Origin: Promicromonospora soli
Lineage (GTDB): Bacteria; Actinomycetota; Actinomycetes; Actinomycetales; Cellulomonadaceae
DNA length: 64,000 nucleotides
NCBI RefSeq assembly: GCF_014653785.1
Contig: NZ_BNAS01000002.1
Location: 797,128 to 861,127, forward strand
Reading direction: 5' to 3'
Below are positions 13,320 through 22,097 of this stretch, in pieces; position 1 is the stretch's first letter; every line of letters begins with the position of its first letter. Below the pieces are notes generated by a model. It was not told the origin of the DNA. It saw only the letters and a program-made list of their open reading frames with translations, and did no database searches. The position numbers and the translations under genes were made by a program.

Positions 13320-15212
13320 GTGAAGGACCAGGCGAAGAAGCCCGTTCACCCCACTCCCCGCGCGAGCCTGCGCAGGTTTCTCCGGACCGCCTGGACCGGG
13401 GCTGTCGCCACCCTGATCGCTGCGGGCGTGCTGGTCACGGCCGCGGCGAGCGTTCCCGCGTCGTACGCACCGGGCACTGCCCGGGACCTTCCGATCCGGC
13501 TCTACGGCCTGATCGAGAGCTTCACCGTCGGCGAGACCAAGACCGCCCCGGAGGGCGTGACGCTGGGTCAGATCGTCGCGGTCCTCGAACGCGCGGAGAA
13601 GGAGGCGCAGGAACAGGGCCCCGACTTCAGCCCTACGGTCGCGCAGGCCGCTGCAGAGCTGGGAATGCTGTACACCACGTACCAGATGCAGCAGCTGGCG
13701 TTCGGCGAGAACAACGAGGGCCTTCGCATCGAGGACGCCCCCGTCGCGCGCACGTCCGAGCAGGGCCCGTCGGAGCAGGACGCCAGCGCTCCGGGGTCGG
13801 GCGCCGAGAAGGACGGTGCGCAGAAGGGCGACGCCGAGAACGACGACCGCGGTGCTGACAAGAAGGACACCGCCGACAACCTGCCGCCGGACGAGGACGG
13901 CCCGCCCGCGGTACAGGTGTCGGACGAGCACGCCTCGGTCATCGAGCCGCACACCCACGACCCGCAGGCAAGCTACGTCACCTACGACGAGGTAGTGATC
14001 GCAGCGGTGCGGCTGGCGAACATGCTGGATCCGTCGGTGCCCAACGCGCTGGTGGAGGTGGAGGGCGTGGACGAGCGCGAGGGGGGCTTCTCGCTGCGCG
14101 AGAGCCTGCTCGACGTGGTGAGCATGTTCGGTGGTTCGACCCTGGGTTATGCCAATGGCCGTATCCCCGCGGACGTGCTGTGCCCGCTGGAGTTCGCGCC
14201 CGGGCACATGCTGCGCTGTGACGCGGCTGAGCGGCTGACGGCGCTCAGCGCGCAGTACGAGGAGGAGTTCGGCTACCCGATACCCATCACCGACTCCTAC
14301 CGGTCCTACGCCGCTCAGGTCGCCGTAGCTGGGATCAAGCCGCATCTCGCGGCGATCCCGGGCACGTCGAACCACGGCTGGGGCCTGGCTGTGGACCTGG
14401 ACAACCCGATCGCGGGCGGCAACTCCCGGGAGTACGTCTGGATGCGTGTGCACGGTCCTGACTACGGCTGGGACAACCCGTCGTGGGCCCAGCTCGGCGG
14501 CGCCAAGCCCGAGCCGTGGCACTTCGAGTTCTTCGCGGCCGGCTCCATCCCGAACCGCGCCATCGACGCGTCCGACGTCGGCACCTGGGCGCCGACCGAC
14601 TCGGCGAGCCCGCGCTACAAGCCGGCGCTCGACCCCAAGCCGACCGACGACACGTCCGGGGGCACGGTTCGCGATCCCGTCACGAAGCCGTCGGACGAGC
14701 CGAGCACCAGCCCGCCTTCGCAGAAGCCGCCGCAGCCGACGCCCAAGCCGACGGACCCGACGCCCACGCCGACGCCAACCCCGAAGCCGACGCCCACGCC
14801 TACCCCGACGCCGACGCCTACCCCGACGCCGACGCCGACGCCTACCCCGACGCCGACGCCTACCCCGACGCCCACGCCGACGCCGACGCCGACCGACCCC
14901 ACGCCCACCCCAACCCCAACCCCGACGCCCACGCCGAGTGATCCGAACCCCACGGATCCGACGGATCCGTCGTGCTCGAGTGACGACAGCGACGCTGAGA
15001 CGAGCCAGTCGACCGCACCGAGCCCCGACGCCCAGCCCGAGTCCGAGGCCGAGCCCGAGCCCGAGCCGACGACCTCGCCGTGTCCGAGCGACGAAGCCGC
15101 GGGTACCGGGGACGGGACCGCACAGGATCCCGAGCCCTACTCGACGACGTCGACCCCGCTGGCTACCCTCCGCGAGGAGCTTGGCGTCGTCGGCGACGAC
15201 ACCGAGGACTGA
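13320..15212 (+). CDS. D-alanyl-D-alanine carboxypeptidase of the VanY/M15B family with Pro-Thr repeat tail
   Basis: A 630-residue cell-wall enzyme expected to trim the terminal D-Ala of peptidoglycan stem peptides outside the membrane. The GTG start is followed by a basic segment and one hydrophobic signal or anchor (about residues 20-45). A poorly conserved, acidic middle region (residues 140-210, Glu/Asp/Lys-rich) precedes the M15 domain (about residues 285-405). Zinc ligands are visible in TSNHGWGLAVDLD (His 352, Asp 359) and EPWHFEF (His 401), with the SYRSYAAQ block ahead of them. After residue 430 comes a Pro/Thr/Lys tract (about 470-540) of PTPTPT and PKPTPT steps and a Ser/Glu/Pro tail. 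The tract probably spans the wall. No LPXTG or membrane anchor is seen at the C-terminus. Confidence 0.9.
   Translation: MKDQAKKPVHPTPRASLRRFLRTAWTGAVATLIAAGVLVTAAASVPASYAPGTARDLPIRLYGLIESFTVGETKTAPEGVTLGQIVAVLERAEKEAQEQGPDFSPTVAQAAAELGMLYTTYQMQQLAFGENNEGLRIEDAPVARTSEQGPSEQDASAPGSGAEKDGAQKGDAENDDRGADKKDTADNLPPDEDGPPAVQVSDEHASVIEPHTHDPQASYVTYDEVVIAAVRLANMLDPSVPNALVEVEGVDEREGGFSLRESLLDVVSMFGGSTLGYANGRIPADVLCPLEFAPGHMLRCDAAERLTALSAQYEEEFGYPIPITDSYRSYAAQVAVAGIKPHLAAIPGTSNHGWGLAVDLDNPIAGGNSREYVWMRVHGPDYGWDNPSWAQLGGAKPEPWHFEFFAAGSIPNRAIDASDVGTWAPTDSASPRYKPALDPKPTDDTSGGTVRDPVTKPSDEPSTSPPSQKPPQPTPKPTDPTPTPTPTPKPTPTPTPTPTPTPTPTPTPTPTPTPTPTPTPTPTPTDPTPTPTPTPTPTPSDPNPTDPTDPSCSSDDSDAETSQSTAPSPDAQPESEAEPEPEPTTSPCPSDEAAGTGDGTAQDPEPYSTTSTPLATLREELGVVGDDTED
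14737..14938 (+). repeat. Tandem 6- to 18-nt repeat encoding (Pro-Thr)n
   Basis: About 200 nt built from CCGACGCCTAC/CCGACGCCCAC-type steps. It encodes nearly uninterrupted Pro-Thr and is prone to slippage in multiples of 6, so tract length may vary between strains while the frame is kept. Confidence 0.9.
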
Positions 15213-15229
15213 TCAGGGAAGGGACAGCC

Positions 15230-15550
15230 GTGCAGATGCCGAGCGAACGGGCAGCGTCCGGCTCCGAGGGAGGGGCCAACGACGACCCCCGGCGCTTCCT
15301 GCGGTCCGGGCGCCTGGAGACCATGCCGCGGCGGTGGCGCGACAAGGTCGCGGTGACGCGGTACCTCGCGGTGCAGGTGCTGCCAACGCTGCTGGAGCCG
15401 ATGACCGAGCGCGAGCTGACGGACCGGCTGCACGAGCTGGTCCACGACCCGGTAGGCGTCCGGCGCGCGATGGTGGACCAGGGTCTGGTGCGGCGCACAC
15501 GTGACGGCGCCGAGTACTGGCGCACGGAGCGCACCGAGTACGACGCCTGA
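15230..15550 (+). CDS. DUF2087-domain protein
   Basis: A 106-residue cytoplasmic protein. The core from FLRSGRLETMPRRWRDKVAV through VRRAMVDQGLVRRTRDGAEYWR matches the DUF2087 family: a basic segment with K-x4-R-YL, then a winged-helix-like ERELTDRLHEL...D-P-V-G-VRRAMVDQGL unit. The family is often fused to transcription regulators, so a nucleic-acid role is plausible but unproven. The GTG at 15230, preceded by GGGAAGGGA, is preferred; an ATG two codons later is the alternative. It lies 17 nt after the VanY gene and is probably in one transcript with it. Confidence 0.85.
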   Translation: MQMPSERAASGSEGGANDDPRRFLRSGRLETMPRRWRDKVAVTRYLAVQVLPTLLEPMTERELTDRLHELVHDPVGVRRAMVDQGLVRRTRDGAEYWRTERTEYDA

Positions 15551-15568
15551 GCCCCCAGGGAGTCCGGG

Positions 15569-15625
15569 TTGCCGCGCGGGAGATAACTTGACCATAGTGC
15601 GAGACAACGAAAACCCGTGTTTTCG
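15569..15625 (+). promoter_or_regulatory. Candidate promoter and leader hairpin of the YbaK gene
   Basis: TTGCCG (15569-15574), 18-nt spacer, CATAGT (15593-15598). Just inside the predicted transcript CGAAAAC (15608-15614) pairs with GTTTTCG (15619-15625) around a 4-nt loop, ending 14 nt before the preferred ATG. The hairpin may modulate translation. Confidence 0.45.
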
Positions 15626-15639
15626 GGATGGGAAATCTC

Positions 15640-16107
15640 ATGAGTGAAGAGCGTGCTGTCGCGGCGCTCGAGGCGGCGGGTATCCCGTTCGAGATCAAGC
15701 GGCACGGCCAGGTCGGGAGCCTCGCTGAGGCAGCAGCCGCGCGCGGGGTCCAGCCGGCAAAGCTGATCAAGACCATGGTGGTGCGGCGGGCCGACGGTGA
15801 TTTTCTGTTCGTGCTGGTCCCTGGTGACCGGCAGATCTCCTGGCCAAAGCTGCGTGCACTGCTCGGCGTCTCGCGGCTGTCGATGCCGAACAAGGACGTG
15901 GCTTTCGAGGTCACAGGCTACGAGCGGGGAACCATCACTCCGTTCGGGTCGTTCCACAGGTGGCCCGTCGTCGCGGACTCCCGGCTCAGCGAGCCGGGGC
16001 TCGTGTCGATCGGCGGAGGCGCTCACGGTGTGGGTGCCACGGTCGATGCCGTCGACCTCACGACGGCACTCGACGCCACGGTTGCGGACGTGACCGACCC
16101 TGCCTGA
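15640..16107 (+). CDS. YbaK/ProX-type aminoacyl-tRNA deacylase
   Basis: A 155-residue YbaK-fold protein, predicted to hydrolyse misacylated tRNAs in trans, typically Cys-tRNA(Pro) or Ala-tRNA(Pro). Family marks: RHGQVGSLAEAAAARGVQPA, the AKLIKTMVV strand with the conserved Lys, the SMPNKDVAFEVTGYERGTIT helix-strand unit, TPFG, and the closing glycine motif SIGGGAHGVG. The length is that of the stand-alone family. The ATG at 15640 has GGGAA at good spacing; an upstream ATG at 15628 would add four residues. It is transcribed singly from its own promoter. Confidence 0.9.
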   Translation: MSEERAVAALEAAGIPFEIKRHGQVGSLAEAAAARGVQPAKLIKTMVVRRADGDFLFVLVPGDRQISWPKLRALLGVSRLSMPNKDVAFEVTGYERGTITPFGSFHRWPVVADSRLSEPGLVSIGGGAHGVGATVDAVDLTTALDATVADVTDPA

Positions 16108-16240
16108 GACCCTCTCGGGGAGGTGCCGAGCAGGCCCGCAAGGACGCGGAGGCCGACAGTTCCCCTTCGCGCAACGTGACCGTAACGCCATGGGGGTGGA
16201 CGAAAGCCCGGTGTCGGGTGAACACTCGCCGTAGGCAAAT

Positions 16241-16259
16241 CTTGCCCCACGGGGGCAAG
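16241..16259 (+). terminator. Hairpin between the YbaK and STAS genes
   Basis: CTTGCCCC (16241-16248) and GGGGCAAG (16252-16259), a perfect 8-bp stem with a 3-nt loop, 134 nt after the YbaK stop. There is no U-run. Downstream, GTCCAAG occurs twice 12 nt apart (16285-16291 and 16297-16303), a possible operator for the STAS gene. Confidence 0.5.
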
Positions 16260-16343
16260 GACCGGTCAGACAGCACCAAGAAGTGTCCAAGTCAACGTCC
16301 AAGCCAGTTTGTAAGTCAGTGTCTAACGAAGTCGAGCCGACCA

Positions 16344-16769
16344 ATGCAGGACGGAGCGAATGACCCCATGGACCCTCTCCCGTCAGACTCAGCGCAGGAC
16401 CTGGTTCCCGGACGACTGGGATCCGGTATCGCCTGCCGGAACACCTACGAGGGCACGGTGCTGACCCTCTGGGGTGACATCGATGCGCTGTTGCGCGAGA
16501 ACGCGAGCGCGGCCATGGCCACGCTCGCCGCACGACCCGATCCCGACCCCGTCATCGTCGACGCTCGGGACGTCACGTTCATCGACTCCTCCGGGGTGGC
16601 CTTCATCCTGCAGGTGTTCGTGCTCGGCGAGGAGACGGGTTCCCCCGTGCTGCTCCGCGAGCCGTCCGCCGTGGTGATGGAGGTCCTGGACATGGTCGGT
16701 ATCAGCCAGCGGATCCCGGTGGTCCGCAACGCTGCAGCAGCGCCTGAGCCGCAACTGCACCTCATGTGA
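16344..16769 (+). CDS. STAS-domain protein, anti-anti-sigma factor type
   Basis: A 141-residue STAS protein. Such proteins bind a kinase-type anti-sigma factor when unphosphorylated and so release a sigma factor. The diagnostic strand-helix VIVDARDVTFIDSSGVAFIL contains the phosphorylatable Ser in DSSG (about residue 75). It is preceded by GTVLTLWGDID and followed by the LLREPSAVVMEVLDMVGI helix, the SpoIIAA/RsbV order. The start is uncertain: ATG 16344 has no good ribosome site, and ATG 16368 (133 residues) has GGAG 11 nt upstream. No RsbW-like kinase is nearby, so the partner is encoded elsewhere. Any link with the sigma factors at 25-28 kb is speculative, since those lack the partner type. 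Confidence 0.85.
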   Translation: MQDGANDPMDPLPSDSAQDLVPGRLGSGIACRNTYEGTVLTLWGDIDALLRENASAAMATLAARPDPDPVIVDARDVTFIDSSGVAFILQVFVLGEETGSPVLLREPSAVVMEVLDMVGISQRIPVVRNAAAAPEPQLHLM

Positions 16770-16811
16770 TCGTTCGCGTCCGACCGGGCGCAGGAGTGGC
16801 ACCCTTGTCCG

Positions 16812-18068
16812 GTGAAGAACTGGGCAGCGAACCTCACCTATTCCTCCGCGCGCGTCGAGCGCCCCAGGACACTCGCGGAGCTTGCCGGCATCGTCGCCGG
16901 CGAGCCCCGCGTCAGGGCACTTGGATCACGCCACTCGTTCTGCGACGTCGCTGACACGAAGGGCGTGCACGTCCAGCTCGACCTGCTGGACGACGGCCGG
17001 GCATCCCTCGAGGTCGACCCGTCCACGGGCGTGGCATCGGTCCGCGCGGGCCTGCGCTACGGCGAGGTCGCGGCCGACCTGCACGCGCAGGGGCGGGCGC
17101 TCGCCGCCATGGCCTCCCTGCCGCACATCTCGGTGGCGGGCGCCGTCGCCACGGGCACCCATGGCTCCGGGGACGGGACGCGCTCCCTGGCCGGCGACGT
17201 CGTCGGCCTGGAGCTCATGACCGCCTCCGGCGAGACGCTGACGCTGCGCCGCGGCGACGCCGACTTCCCCGGGTCGGTGGTGGCGCTCGGCGCCCTCGGG
17301 GTCGTGACGCGCGTGGAGCTCGCGACCGCGCCGACGTTCGATGTGCGCCAGGACGTCTTCACGGGTCTGCCGTGGGACGCGCTGATCGAGAACCTCGACG
17401 CCGTGCTGGGCAGCGCGTACTCCGTCAGCGTCTTCACGAGCTGGTTCGAGCCCGACGTGCGCATGGTCTGGTGCAAGTCCCGCGTGGCCGACGGCGCAGG
17501 CGTGGCCCCCTCGCTCCCTGTCGATCTGGGTGCCACTCCGGCGACCCAGCCGATGCACCCTCTGCCCGACGTCGCCGCCGTCGCGTGCACCGAGCAGGGC
17601 GGGGTCCCCGGGCCGTGGTTCGAGCGGCTGCCGCACTTCCGCCTGGACTTCACGCCGTCCCTGGGCGAGGAGCTGCAGTCCGAGTACCTGCTGCCGCGCA
17701 CCGCGGGGCCCGACGCCGTTCGCGCCGTGCGGGCCCTCGGGGACCGGCTCGGCCCGCTGCTGCTCACGTCCGAGATCCGCACGATCGCCGGCGACGACCT
17801 CTGGCTCAGCACCACGCCCGAGGACAGCCTCGCGCTCCACTTCACGTGGAAGCAGGACTGGCCGGCCGTGCGGGCGGTGCTGCCCGAGCTGGAGGCGGCG
17901 CTGCTGCCGCTCGGCGCGCGCCCGCACTGGGGCAAGCTGTTCACGGTTCCCGTGACCGCCCTCCGGGGCCTGTATCCGCGGTTCGACGACTTCGCCGAGC
18001 TGGCCGAGCGCCTCGATCCGACGGGCAAGTTCCGCGGCGGATACGTGGAGACGCTGCTCGCGGAGTGA
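16812..18068 (+). CDS. aldO: Alditol oxidase (AldO/xylitol oxidase family)
   Basis: A 418-residue FAD-linked oxidase that converts alditols such as xylitol or sorbitol to aldoses with release of hydrogen peroxide. Length and sequence track remembered Streptomyces AldO closely: NWAANLTY at the start, RALGSRHSF with the His (residue 41) that carries covalent FAD, MASLPHISVAGAVATGTHGSG, GALGVVTRVEL in the PP-loop domain, and the C-terminal HFTWKQDW, ARPHWGKLFTV and LYPRFDDF motifs lining the substrate site. The GTG start has only a weak ribosome site. It is a single gene with no associated transporter, and the product is probably cytosolic. Confidence 0.93.
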   Translation: MKNWAANLTYSSARVERPRTLAELAGIVAGEPRVRALGSRHSFCDVADTKGVHVQLDLLDDGRASLEVDPSTGVASVRAGLRYGEVAADLHAQGRALAAMASLPHISVAGAVATGTHGSGDGTRSLAGDVVGLELMTASGETLTLRRGDADFPGSVVALGALGVVTRVELATAPTFDVRQDVFTGLPWDALIENLDAVLGSAYSVSVFTSWFEPDVRMVWCKSRVADGAGVAPSLPVDLGATPATQPMHPLPDVAAVACTEQGGVPGPWFERLPHFRLDFTPSLGEELQSEYLLPRTAGPDAVRAVRALGDRLGPLLLTSEIRTIAGDDLWLSTTPEDSLALHFTWKQDWPAVRAVLPELEAALLPLGARPHWGKLFTVPVTALRGLYPRFDDFAELAERLDPTGKFRGGYVETLLAE

Positions 18069-18149
18069 GCTCGGCGCCTGCCGGCTGGGTGAAGCTCGCC
18101 TGAAACGTCGGATTTCGCACTCACGGGGTTTATCTCGCAAGATCAAGGT

Positions 18150-19712
18150 ATGAGCGACGCGCAGAGAACGACCGCGGAGCCCGAGAAGCGCGAGGAGTTC
18201 AGCGGACAGCTGGGATTCATCCTGTCCGCTGTCGGCTCCGCCGTCGGGCTGGGAAACATCTGGCGCTTCCCGGGGGTGGCGTACGAGAACGGTGGGGGCG
18301 CGTTCATCGTGCCCTACCTGATCGCGCTACTGACGGCAGGCATCCCGATCCTGTTCCTGGACTATGCGGTCGGGCACCGGTTCCGTGGTTCAGCGCCGCT
18401 GGCCCTCCGCCGGGTCAAGCGCTGGCTCGAGGGCCTCGGCTGGTTCCAGGTGGCCATCTGCTTCGTCATCGCCGTCTACTACGCGGTGATCATCGCGTGG
18501 GCGCTCAGCTTCTTCGTGTACTCCTTCGACCTGCGCTGGGGTGACGACACGGTGGGCTTCTTCACCGGTGACTACCTCCAGCTGGCCGACGTCGGCGGCG
18601 CGGACCCCTGGTTCACCCTGGACTTCGTGCCCGCGGTGCTGATCCCGCTGGCGCTCGTGTGGGCGGCGACGATCGCCGTGCTGGCCGCCGGGGTGGCCAA
18701 GGGCCTGGAGAAGATCAACCTGGTGTTCATGCCCCTGCTGCTCCTCGCATTCGGGACGCTCGTCGTGCGCGCCCTCTTCCTGCCGGGCGCGGCGGACGGG
18801 CTGAACGCGCTGTTCACGCCCGACTGGGCGGTGATGGCCGACCCGAACGTGTGGATCGCCGCCTACAGCCAGACCTTCTTCACGCTCTCCGTCGGGTTCG
18901 GGATCATGATCACGTACGCCTCGTACCGGGCGCGTCGCGCCAACCTGACGTCGCCTGGTCTGGTCGTGGCGTTCTCCAACTCCGCCTTCGAGGTGTTCGC
19001 CGGCATCGGGGTGTTCGCCGGGCTCGGCTTCCTCGCGCACCAGGAGGGGGTGGGCGTGGCCGACCTCGAGGGCATCACCGGTCCTACCCTCGCGTTCATG
19101 ACGTTCCCCGCACTGGTCTCCGAGATGCCGGCGGGGCCGGTCTTCGGGGCGCTGTTCTTCGGGTCGCTCGTCATGGCCGGGTTCATGTCGCTGCTCTCCA
19201 TCGTGCAAGTGGTCTCGGCGTCGTTCCAGGAGAAGTTCGGCTGGTCCCGCAGGCAGGCCTCCCTCCGCGTCGGCGTGGTGTCGGCCGTGCTCTCCGTGCT
19301 GGCGTTCTCCACCACCACCGGCCTGGTCGCGCTCGACACCGTCGACCAGTGGGCGAACAACATTGGCATAGTGGTCTCCGCCATCGCGATGTGCGTACTC
19401 CTGGGATGGGTGCTCCGCCGCACCGAGGAGATGCGGTTCCACCTGAACGCGGTCTCCACCATCGGGGTGGGCCGCTGGTGGGCGTTCTGCGTGGTGGTGC
19501 TCGGGCCCGTGGTGCTCGCGGCGATGCTGGTCTCACGGATCGTCAGCCTGGTCCAGGACGGCTACGAGGGATACGCCGGGTGGTACCTCGTCGTCATGGG
19601 ATGGGGCACGGTGGTCCTGCTGTTCGTGGCGGCGCTCGTGCTCACCCGGATGCGGTGGCGTGTCGAGCCCGATGTCTACGACGCATGGCCCACGTTCGGA
19701 GGTAAGTCATGA
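18150..19712 (+). CDS. Neurotransmitter:sodium symporter (NSS) family amino-acid transporter
   Basis: A 520-residue membrane protein with about 12 spans, predicted to import an amino acid (methionine or alanine in the best studied actinobacterial case, MetP) with Na+. The first helix has the family signature SAVGSAVGLGNIWRFPGVAYENGGGAF, where the unwound part binds substrate and sodium. The sixth helix region SQTFFTLSVGFGIMITYASY and the TGLVALDTVDQW segment are also typical. The short soluble N-tail MSDAQRTTAEPEKREEFSGQ matches the family. The stop overlaps the start of the MetS-like subunit as ATGA, so the two are translationally coupled. Confidence 0.95.
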   Translation: MSDAQRTTAEPEKREEFSGQLGFILSAVGSAVGLGNIWRFPGVAYENGGGAFIVPYLIALLTAGIPILFLDYAVGHRFRGSAPLALRRVKRWLEGLGWFQVAICFVIAVYYAVIIAWALSFFVYSFDLRWGDDTVGFFTGDYLQLADVGGADPWFTLDFVPAVLIPLALVWAATIAVLAAGVAKGLEKINLVFMPLLLLAFGTLVVRALFLPGAADGLNALFTPDWAVMADPNVWIAAYSQTFFTLSVGFGIMITYASYRARRANLTSPGLVVAFSNSAFEVFAGIGVFAGLGFLAHQEGVGVADLEGITGPTLAFMTFPALVSEMPAGPVFGALFFGSLVMAGFMSLLSIVQVVSASFQEKFGWSRRQASLRVGVVSAVLSVLAFSTTTGLVALDTVDQWANNIGIVVSAIAMCVLLGWVLRRTEEMRFHLNAVSTIGVGRWWAFCVVVLGPVVLAAMLVSRIVSLVQDGYEGYAGWYLVVMGWGTVVLLFVAALVLTRMRWRVEPDVYDAWPTFGGKS

Positions 19713-19885
19713 GCAGCGCAGCGATCACCCTGATGGTCATCTCTCTCGTCGTGCTGTGGGGCGGTCTCGCCGCGAGCATCGTCGCGATCGTGCGTCGGCC
19801 CGACCGGACGGAATGGCCGCCCGGCGGGGAGCTCGAACGTGGTCCGGAAGACCGGCCGGACGAGCCGGTCGAGCACGACACCTGA
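19709..19885 (+). CDS. MetS-like small subunit of the NSS transporter
   Basis: A 58-residue protein with one membrane helix (about residues 5-27, ITLMVISLVVLWGGLAASIV) followed by a short acidic and Pro-rich tail (RPDRTEWPPGGELERG...). This is the layout of the methionine/alanine-import NSS small subunit (MetS), which in Corynebacterium is needed for transport by MetP. The ATGA overlap with the transporter gene supports a two-subunit complex. An AGGTAAG sequence precedes the ATG. The assignment rests on size, topology and position. Confidence 0.9.
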   Translation: MSSAAITLMVISLVVLWGGLAASIVAIVRRPDRTEWPPGGELERGPEDRPDEPVEHDT

Positions 19886-19890
19886 GCGGC

Positions 19891-19932
19891 ACCCCGGCAA
19901 GTCGGTCCTTGACCAACTTGCCGGGGTTCTTT
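19891..19932 (+). terminator. Intrinsic terminator of the NSS operon
   Basis: ACCCCGGCAAGT (19891-19902) pairs exactly with ACTTGCCGGGGT (19916-19927), 13-nt loop, followed by TCTTTG. It starts 5 nt after the MetS stop. Confidence 0.9.
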
Positions 19933-20166
19933 GCGCAGGTCAGACCCTAGCTGGGTGGGTGAAACACCTGTGTAACACGTCATATATCCCGGTGTGACAT
20001 GGGTCTCGGATGTCCGGGTTTACGCCTGCGGGGAGTCACGGTTAGGTGAGACACGCATTCGAGGCGCCATGTGCGCCGTCGGGTCCTCTGCTCCTCTGAT
20101 GACGGAGATCTGCCGGGTCGTGCTGGGCCTCGTGACACGCATACGAATCGACCCAGGAGACCCCTG

Positions 20167-21093
20167 ATGCGCAGGCTTCCCGCCCTCACCGCTGCGGCGA
20201 CACTGACCGCTGCCGCCCTCGTCCTGACTGCATGCACCGACGCGTCCCAGCAGACCGCGGACGGCGCCACCCCCGACGAGGCAAGTGCCGAGGCGTCGTT
20301 CGACCCGTCGACTGTCGAGGTCGACGCGGAGATCGCCGCGATGCTCCCGAAGGAGATCGCCGACAAGGGCACGCTGTCCGTCGGGTCCGACACCGCGTAC
20401 GCGCCCGCAGAGTTCATCGACGTCGACGGCAAGACGCCGGTCGGGTTCGACGTCGACCTGGTGAGCGCGGTCGCCGCGGTGCTCGGCCTGGAGGCCGAGG
20501 TTGAGTCGGCGCCGTTCGACGGGATCATCCCCGCCATCGGCTCCAAGTACGACCTGGGCGTCTCCGCGTTCACCATCACGGACGACCGCACCGCCGAGGT
20601 CAACATGATCAGCTACGCCATGGCCGGGTCGCAGTTCGGGGTGGCCGCCGGCAACCCGGAGGACTTCGATCCCGAGAACCTGTGCGGCACCACGGTCGGG
20701 GTGCAGACCTCGACCATCCAGGACGAGGAGCTCACCGAGGCCACCAAGTCCTGCGAGGACGACGGCGAGGAGCCGATCGACGTAGTGCGCTACGAGTCGC
20801 AGGCGGACGTCACCACCAACCTCGTGGGCGGCAAGCTCACCGCCATGTACGCCGACTCGCCGATCACCGCGTACGCGGTGGAGCAGAGCGCCGGCGAGGT
20901 CGAGACCATCGGCGAGATCCGGGACGCAGCGCCCTACGGCATCGTCGTCTCCCAGGACGACGAGGAGCTGACCGAGGCCGTGCAGGCGGCCGTGCAGAAG
21001 CTCATCGACGACGGCACCCTCCAGGCGGCCTTCGCCTCGTGGGGCAGCGAGGACGCCGTCGTGGCCGAGGCCGAGCTGAACCCGGCCGAGTGA
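20167..21093 (+). CDS. Amino-acid ABC transporter substrate-binding lipoprotein
   Basis: A 308-residue periplasmic-type solute receptor (family 3) tethered to the membrane by a lipid. The signal sequence ends in the lipobox LTAC (Cys about residue 22). The mature domain begins KGTLSVGSDTAYAPAEFIDVDGKTPVGFDVDLVSAVA, the standard opening of polar amino-acid receptors, and later shows AFDG-like FDGIIPAI, AFTITDDR and the hinge-returning DVVRYESQADVTTNLVGGKL. The start is set by AGGAGA 5 nt before ATG 20167; the longer open frame from 20071 has no signal peptide. It is the first gene of a three-gene importer operon (receptor, permease, ATPase). Confidence 0.93.
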   Translation: MRRLPALTAAATLTAAALVLTACTDASQQTADGATPDEASAEASFDPSTVEVDAEIAAMLPKEIADKGTLSVGSDTAYAPAEFIDVDGKTPVGFDVDLVSAVAAVLGLEAEVESAPFDGIIPAIGSKYDLGVSAFTITDDRTAEVNMISYAMAGSQFGVAAGNPEDFDPENLCGTTVGVQTSTIQDEELTEATKSCEDDGEEPIDVVRYESQADVTTNLVGGKLTAMYADSPITAYAVEQSAGEVETIGEIRDAAPYGIVVSQDDEELTEAVQAAVQKLIDDGTLQAAFASWGSEDAVVAEAELNPAE

Positions 21094-21125
21094 CCCGCAC
21101 CCCAAGGACCGAAGCGAGGGGTGAG

Positions 21126-22097
21126 ATGAGCTCCAACAAGACTCCGGCGGGCGACCCGGTGCCCAACCGGATCCACGCGCGGCCCGTGCCGCGGCCCGGC
21201 CGCCTCGTGGCGGCCGTGGTCGTGCTGGTACTCGCCGCCATGGCGGCCAACGCCCTGATCACGAACGAGAACTTCCGCTGGGACGTGGTCTGGCTCTACC
21301 TGCGCGACATCGTGGTGATCCGCGGTGTCATGTGGACGCTCGTCCTCACCTTCGCGTCCATGGCGATCGCCGTCGTCCTTGCGGTCACGCTCGCGATGAT
21401 GCGCCGGTCGGACAACCCCGTCATGCGCTGGGTGAGCTGGGTCTACATCTGGTTCTTCCGCGGCACGCCGATCTACACCCAGCTCATCTTCTGGGGACTG
21501 ATCGCGGTGCTGTACCCACGGCTGTCGCTGGGCATCCCCTTCGGGCCGGAGCTCTTCTCCTTCCGCACGGACGACGTCATCACCGCCTTCTGGGCGGCCC
21601 TCCTGGGCCTCGCGCTCAACGAGGCGGCGTACCTCGCGGAGATCGTGCGCGCCGGCCTGACCTCCGTGGATCCCGGCCAGACCGAGGCCGCCAAGGCGCT
21701 CGGGATGAAGGACGGCAAGATCATGCGCCGCGTGGTGCTGCCGCAGGCCATGCGTGTCATCGTGCCGCCGACCGGGAACGAGACCATCTCGATGCTCAAG
21801 ACCACGTCCCTCGTGGTCGCCGTGCCGTTCACTTTCGAGCTGACCTACGCCACCAGCGCGATCGGCAACCGCAACTTCCTGCCGATCCCGCTGCTGGTCA
21901 TCGCGGCGCTCTGGTACCTGCTCATCACCTCGATCCTGATGGTGGGCCAGCACTACCTGGAGCGGCACTACGGTCGCGGGTTCGGCACGGCCACCGGACG
22001 CCGCGGCCGCGGCACCGGGCCGGGCGGCGGCAAGCAGGCGGCCATCGCGGCCGCCGGGACCGTGCGGGTAGACATCACCAAGGAGGTGACGCCATGA
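21126..22097 (+). CDS. Amino-acid ABC transporter permease
   Basis: A 323-residue membrane subunit of the HisM/GlnP type. The cytoplasmic N-tail (about 30 residues, Pro/Arg-rich) leads into about five spans. The conserved permease signature sits at [30 protein letters not shown] with the EAA loop that contacts the ATPase, followed by [20 protein letters not shown] Gly/Arg tail with [18 protein letters not shown] follows the last span, longer than usual. ATG 21126 is preceded by GAGGGG. It overlaps the ATPase gene by ATGA, and a complete AAGGAGGTGA within its last codons serves that gene. With one permease gene only, a homodimer is expected. Confidence 0.94.
   Translation: MSSNKTPAGDPVPNRIHARPVPRPGRLVAAVVVLVLAAMAANALITNENFRWDVVWLYLRDIVVIRGVMWTLVLTFASMAIAVVLAVTLAMMRRSDNPVMRWVSWVYIWFFRGTPIYTQLIFWGLIAVLYPRLSLGIPFGPELFSFRTDDVITAFWAALLGLALNEAAYLAEIVRAGLTSVDPGQTEAAKALGMKDGKIMRRVVLPQAMRVIVPPTGNETISMLKTTSLVVAVPFTFELTYATSAIGNRNFLPIPLLVIAALWYLLITSILMVGQHYLERHYGRGFGTATGRRGRGTGPGGGKQAAIAAAGTVRVDITKEVTP

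Noticed and set aside
14737-14938. Possible CRISPR array because of regular repeats
   Set aside because: The repeats are contiguous 6- to 18-nt steps that encode Pro-Thr in frame, without spacers, and no cas genes are present.
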